Position numbers and translations under genes: made by a program | Assembly: GCA_963082975.1 (NCBI GenBank) | Contig: OY720349.1 | Location: forward strand, 65,098,501 to 65,162,500 | DNA: 64,000 bases | Source: Labia minor | Lineage: Eukaryota > Arthropoda > Insecta > Dermaptera > Spongiphoridae | Direction of reading: 5' to 3' | In this document: piece by piece, positions 59,171-64,000 of the stretch | How the letters are laid out: each line of letters opens with the position of its first letter | Position numbering within the stretch: the stretch's first letter is position 1 | The notes under the pieces: generated by a model | Told to the model about the DNA's origin: nothing | The model's input: the letters and a program-made list of their open reading frames with translations, nothing else | Database searches by the model: none

Positions 59171-62100
59171 CTTTACGGGAAAGAAATAAATAATATATGA
59201 TTTTGATTTATTAATAAAGAAAATGATCTAAAATGAAAGTATGGAGGTGAATTTTGACGAGTGGTTGAAAAGAGTTAATAATAAATCATCAACATTAAAT
59301 ATAGCCTGTAATTATTTCTAATGAAAGAAGAAAAAAAAAAAAAAAGAAAAATGAATAAATTGAAATTGGGAATTGATTGCCGCACCAATCGTCGAGGGCA
59401 ACCATCCATATAAGGCTTGACTCATTGACTGGCTTGAATATTTGCTCACTTATAGGTCAAAAAGAAAGAATTGTCATGTATACATAGACGAGAAAAGGTA
59501 AGAGAATAAGTCTGGGAGAGAAAAAGATTTCTAATATTATTCTTGAAAAAAAAACACGCCACCTCATTTTAGAGACGATAAAATTTCATATGTCGATCAA
59601 AAAACAAAAAATGAAATAAAAAATAAAAAATAAAAAAAGTAATTGCTAAAAAATTAATATTTTATGTCATAATCATTGTATTTACTGAAAAGAGTCATTG
59701 TGTCATTAAACCAAACGTATACATTCAACTTTCTAGTCCAAATCATTATGATTATTATATTTTCAATATTAATACCTACATTAAATAATTTAATAATATT
59801 TTTTAATTCATATAATATATAATGTTTAGTTTTAATATTTATTTATAATCGTTATTTTTTTAAAGCAGTTTTTTTAATGAAATAAAATTATTAATATCTT
59901 AATTAATTTTTAAAAATAAATATAAGACATAAAAAGAATTAAATAAGTTAAAAAAAAAAAAAACTTTTGGATTCCCAAAATTCCAAAATACTATAACGTA
60001 AGTTTTTGCTGATTGTTTTGAAGAATGCACCCAACTTATTCAATGTTTGACAGATAAGATCAGATTATGTATATTAAAAGCGGTACTAGAATGTTCGCTT
60101 ATATTTTTGAATAATAAACTTGCATGTTTATTAAACTATTAAATATTTTGAAATAGAAAATCACAAAACATGACTTTTTAAATATTTATTATAAAATTAT
60201 TTTTTAAATTAAGCTATTAAATATTACATATTATTTGAATAAAGACAAAATAAGTATTGGAACATCTTCATATTCATAATGTTCAAATGAAAAATATATG
60301 ATCAATTTAAATTATTTTAATAATAATAAACAAAATTTAATTTTTTTTAATAAATCAAAAGAAATAAAAATAAGAAAGAAGTACTGTATTCAGAAACATT
60401 TCATTCATTTAATTCATATATAGAAATAAAATTTGAAATTTATTATTTAATTGATCAACAAATTAATTTTATTAAAAACATAAAAATTTCTGAATTGATC
60501 AAATTAAATGGAATAAAATTTACTCGAAACAAGATTATAGTTAAATAAATCAAGTCGATAAAGGATATCTGTTTTGAATAGCGTGTACTTACTGAAATAT
60601 ATCAATGGAAACATAATTAATATTATAATCAATCATATTTTCTTATTCATTCTTAGTCATTCAAAAATAAGTTAAAGGAAAAAATTATAAATATATAAAT
60701 ATATATAAAGAAAATTTACCTAGTATCAAATTAGATTAAATATAAGATAATTGGTTAAGGTGGAATCAATCAAAATTGTCAAAGATTATAACTCAATTAG
60801 GTTTATTACAATAGAGTCAAACACTTTAGGTGTATGAAATCATCTTTATAGACAATGAGACAATAGACCTAGCCCCTCCCCATAAAAAAAAGAAATTTTA
60901 TTAAAACGTATATGTATTTCAGCTTAAGCTTGGCACAAGGTAATCATTTAAAAAAAATTACTTTACACTTAAGTCTCAATTCTGTCAATATCTACGATTA
61001 CTATGATTTTCACAAATTTCAAATTTTATTACCATCGAATTAATTGGTTTTAAGAAAGGTTTTAGAAATTATTGATATGGAAATGATGATATATTTGTAA
61101 TAATTTTCCAAGGCTATCTAATATTATTATCATTATATTATATAAATCCCATATAAAAACTTTAGAGCCATCTTCTTTGGGGCACAGCATATATATAAGT
61201 ATGAGATGAAATAATTATATGAAATTGTTATTAAAAACCAATAATGATTAATAAGAAATTTTTAATATAAATCATTCATGGAGGATAGAAAATAATTAAT
61301 TAATACATTAATAATAATATATATTTTGGTAAAAATGAAAAAAGCTTTTGATTATTATGACACACACGAACTTTGACAAATAATATATTATAACTTAATG
61401 GGTTTATTTAGCTCTAAAAAAACTTAATAAACTCTCACATTGTAAGAGTTTTATACTATATCAAAATTTTTTAAACATTTCATTAAGTGTAACAGTGTAA
61501 CATTGGTATATTAACAAAATGAATGCGATGAAATGTGTTATATATATATATATATATACTATATAAATATATATAGATGATTTTGATTAGATTGGTGAAA
61601 TCAAATTAATTATCCATGTTAATCTGTGAATCTTGATTAGCGAGCCCTTCTTCGTTTATTTAATTCTAAAGAAATCGCGTCGAATTAATGATAAACCTTG
61701 AAAATAACTGATAAGTGTTATGATTATAATTGTTTATCTACGTATCTCTCTCAACCAGAACAAATAAGACAATATTCTTTTTACAAATATTTGAATGACA
61801 AAATGAAAATTTAATGAAAGTATGAATAGATTTATTCAAATAGATGTCGAATTGTATTCATAATTGTTTTTCGAAAGTTACAAATCATTTTGTACAAAAA
61901 TTTGAATTGATTATAATTTTATTTAATACTCTTTTATTCGTAATTTACATAAACAATTTTATCATCAATCAACTAATATACCACCCAATATTCATTGAAT
62001 TCGATATAATGTGTAACATTTTATATTTTCGTTCATAATTTTATTATTATAAATTTTTAAAAAAAAAAGTATCTTCATAAAAATTATATTGAAATATATT

Positions 62101-62597
62101 TTAATTCTTTGGATTATTAGTTTTGATTGAATGGATTTAGTAGTGATTTTAAAATTTTGGAATATAATAATATATATATATATATTTATAAACTTTATTT
62201 TCTACCAATAAAAACAAACCTCTTATTATTTTTCAAAAAATATTTTTCCTTTCCTTTTATTTAAAGTTTTAAATGATACTTGGCATCTAAAATAATCCTA
62301 TATTTATAATATATTATATATTTAAAATTTAAATGAACAATTTATATATATATATAAATTTTTTATATCGTGAAATATAATATACAGACAGACATTAATG
62401 CTTATAGGTTATGAAATTGTATAAGTAATATATCGCATAAGTATTTTTTTAATTATTATTTTCTTTTATAATTCTTATTTTTTAAATAGAAAAAAATAAT
62501 CCCATCATCTTTTTTAAAGATTAACAGAAAATATTTATAATTATTCTCCAATTTATCGAAAAAAAAAAATAAAAATAGAATATAATCGTGAATTATT
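59171..62597. other. AT-rich non-coding stretch upstream of the start exon
   Basis: No coding or repeat signal recognised beyond short AT repeats (e.g. 61540-61558) and a donor-like ttca|gtaagt on the minus strand at about 60590 that could serve an undetected 5' UTR exon. Confidence 0.35.
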
Positions 62598-62631
62598 TCA
62601 TAATCTAACAATAACAGCAACAAAAATGTTT

Positions 62632-62663
<32 letters not shown>

Positions 62664-62810
62664 TAAATCATAATAGCTGTTGATATATGGATCGTTAACA
62701 TTTCTTTTGAATTCCCTATCCTTTTCAATAGAATGGAGTTCATCCAAAAGGTTAGCTAATGAATTCATAGAAAGGTCAAGCGAAGGGCTCCTGGCGACAT
62801 TTTCATTCAT
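62598..62810 (-). CDS. Unidentified short open segment with coding-like composition
   Basis: On the minus strand an ATG at 62810 opens a frame of 70 codons. The first about 48 residues are varied and hydrophilic (NENVARSPSLDLSMNSLANL, LDELHSIEKDREFKR, NDPYINSYYD), unlike translated AT-rich filler. It then runs into an isoleucine tract encoded by a TAA microsatellite (62633-62663) and a stop. No family is recognised and no convincing donor or acceptor was seen. It could be an exon of the minus-strand gene's upstream region, a transposon fragment or chance. Confidence 0.25.
62633..62663. repeat. (TAA)n microsatellite
   Basis: About ten TAA units; on the minus strand they encode the isoleucine tract of the open segment 62810-62598. 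Confidence 0.9.
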
Positions 62811-63522
62811 CAGGCTATTTATTTATAAATTACTTTAACTAAGATTATAATTTTTATTAAATGTTTTATTCATATTTTTTTTTTTATTAATAATTTATAA
62901 TCTCAAATCTAGATTCCTCTCTCGTAAAGTTAAAATCAAAATTTATATTATATATTTGTTGATTACAATTATTATAAAAGTAATTAATATACTACTTTGA
63001 ATCTATATTTAAAATTCGGTTTTGCATTCTTCTATGAAAAACTAGCAATCAAAATAATTAATATTATACTATCTAAAATAAAAAAAAATAATTGTAAAAA
63101 TGATGGGATTACATTTGAAAGACAATATTTTATGTTATTGTTTTGTACAAATTATATTATTATTAACATTATATAAGGATATGGGGGAGTCAGTCATTAA
63201 CGACGAATAAATTATATAAGAAGTGGCATGTACAAAAAGGACAATTTTTTTTTTTATGATATTGTCACATAAACGATTGGTAACTAATTTATTCTATTAA
63301 ACTGCCCGCTCAAAAGTGAATAATATAGTAATAAAGCCTGAGGAGAAATTAACTATTCATTCTTGTATGAAATTGAATGAAGTAAATTAGCAAAAACTTT
63401 GAATGATATTTTAATTTATATATGAAAAATTACAATTTTCTGTAATTAGCTACGGGAAGAAAAAAATGTACCTGCTTGAGCACATAATTATTTTAATTAG
63501 TTGTTGGTAATATTTTGGATTG

Positions 63523-63870
63523 TCATCGTCTTCTCTCTGAGAGAATGTGGAGAGGCGTTTGGGCTTGCTTGTTTGAGAGAGCCACGTGGCACTCACGTGC
63601 CATGTTTTGTAAATTTATCACGTAAACCCGAGATAAATTGATCCTCCCCTTTGGGAATTGATTACACGCTTTTAAATTGAGAGAGAAAGAGAGCAGGTTA
63701 AGAAAATCCGCCAGAACTTCCTTTCTACAGGGTATCTGGTTGCCGAGTGGACTGGACATGTTTGTCAGTCGGATTACCTTGTAATTGACAGTTATCAGCC
63801 TCAAATGAGAATTACAAAGAACAGCCGATTCGAATATTTCCTTTCTATTAAAGAACATTTATCCAGTGCG
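63523..63870 (-). other. GC-richer block with two E-boxes and an open frame
   Basis: A 111-codon minus-strand frame is open here without recognisable homology, which may simply reflect the better base composition. Two CACGTG sites (63583-63588 and 63594-63599) lie 11 bp apart within GCCACGTGGCACTCACGTGC. The block is upstream of the start-codon exon on the gene's strand, so a promoter, enhancer or 5' UTR exon is possible. A weak donor (AAGCAG|gtacat) lies at about 63470. Confidence 0.3.
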
Positions 63871-64000
63871 ATGTGTATCGATAGAAAAAATAATCCAAGA
63901 CACCAAATGATAATTCATACCATCTGAATAGCGAGTGATCAAGACAAATAAAGATTTTGGTTACCGTTTGGGACCCAGAACAGTTAGAAGATTTTCGATC

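Noticed and set aside
1..64000. CRISPR arrays, rRNA genes, LTR retrotransposons or viral insertions
   Set aside because: No regularly spaced repeats, rRNA-like stretches, paired LTRs or protease/integrase motifs were seen.

Overview
The window is strongly AT-rich eukaryotic nuclear DNA with long introns, many microsatellites and a dense layer of dispersed transposon relics. The transposon set (jockey-type and RTE-like LINEs, mariner/Tc1, hAT and Helitron derivatives, a tRNA-type SINE) and the intron architecture suggest an arthropod; I cannot name the species from the sequence alone.

Host gene. One minus-strand gene can be partly assembled from splice signals and reading phase. A start exon (coding part 56867-56845), a 46-nt exon (25702-25657) and a 139-nt exon (14417-14279) join in phase. 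They give a classical signal peptide followed by a short secreted segment that resembles the first beta strands of a fibroblast growth factor-like beta-trefoil. The introns are about 31.1 kb and 11.2 kb. A well-formed zero-length (recursive) splice site lies at 55915/55916, about 0.9 kb into the 31-kb intron on the same strand. A plausible terminal exon (3664-3555) has a good acceptor, a matching phase and an ATTAAA downstream. Exons encoding the middle of the protein were not securely found; 12741-13010 is the best candidate region. Most of the window would therefore be intron of this gene.

Mobile DNA. The only long intact coding unit is a full-length jockey-type LINE at 20100-24786, with ORF1, ORF2, a poly(A) tail and a perfect 13-bp target duplication; it lies inside the 11-kb intron, antisense to the host gene. 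Around it are five 5'-truncated copies of another LINE, all ending in GATA repeats. There are also two or three SINE copies, three copies of a ~0.6-kb repeat carrying paired TGACGTCA sites, a hAT-type MITE with an 8-bp duplication, and a TA-flanked MITE with an unrelated GC-rich core. Further relics are a foldback mariner (602-bp palindrome), an internally deleted mariner, a Tc1/mariner-class transposase pseudogene, two Helitron-like remnants and a stem-loop repeat family.

The remainder is AT-rich non-coding DNA with occasional GC-richer islands. No rRNA gene, functional tRNA gene, CRISPR array or bacterial-type operon is visible.
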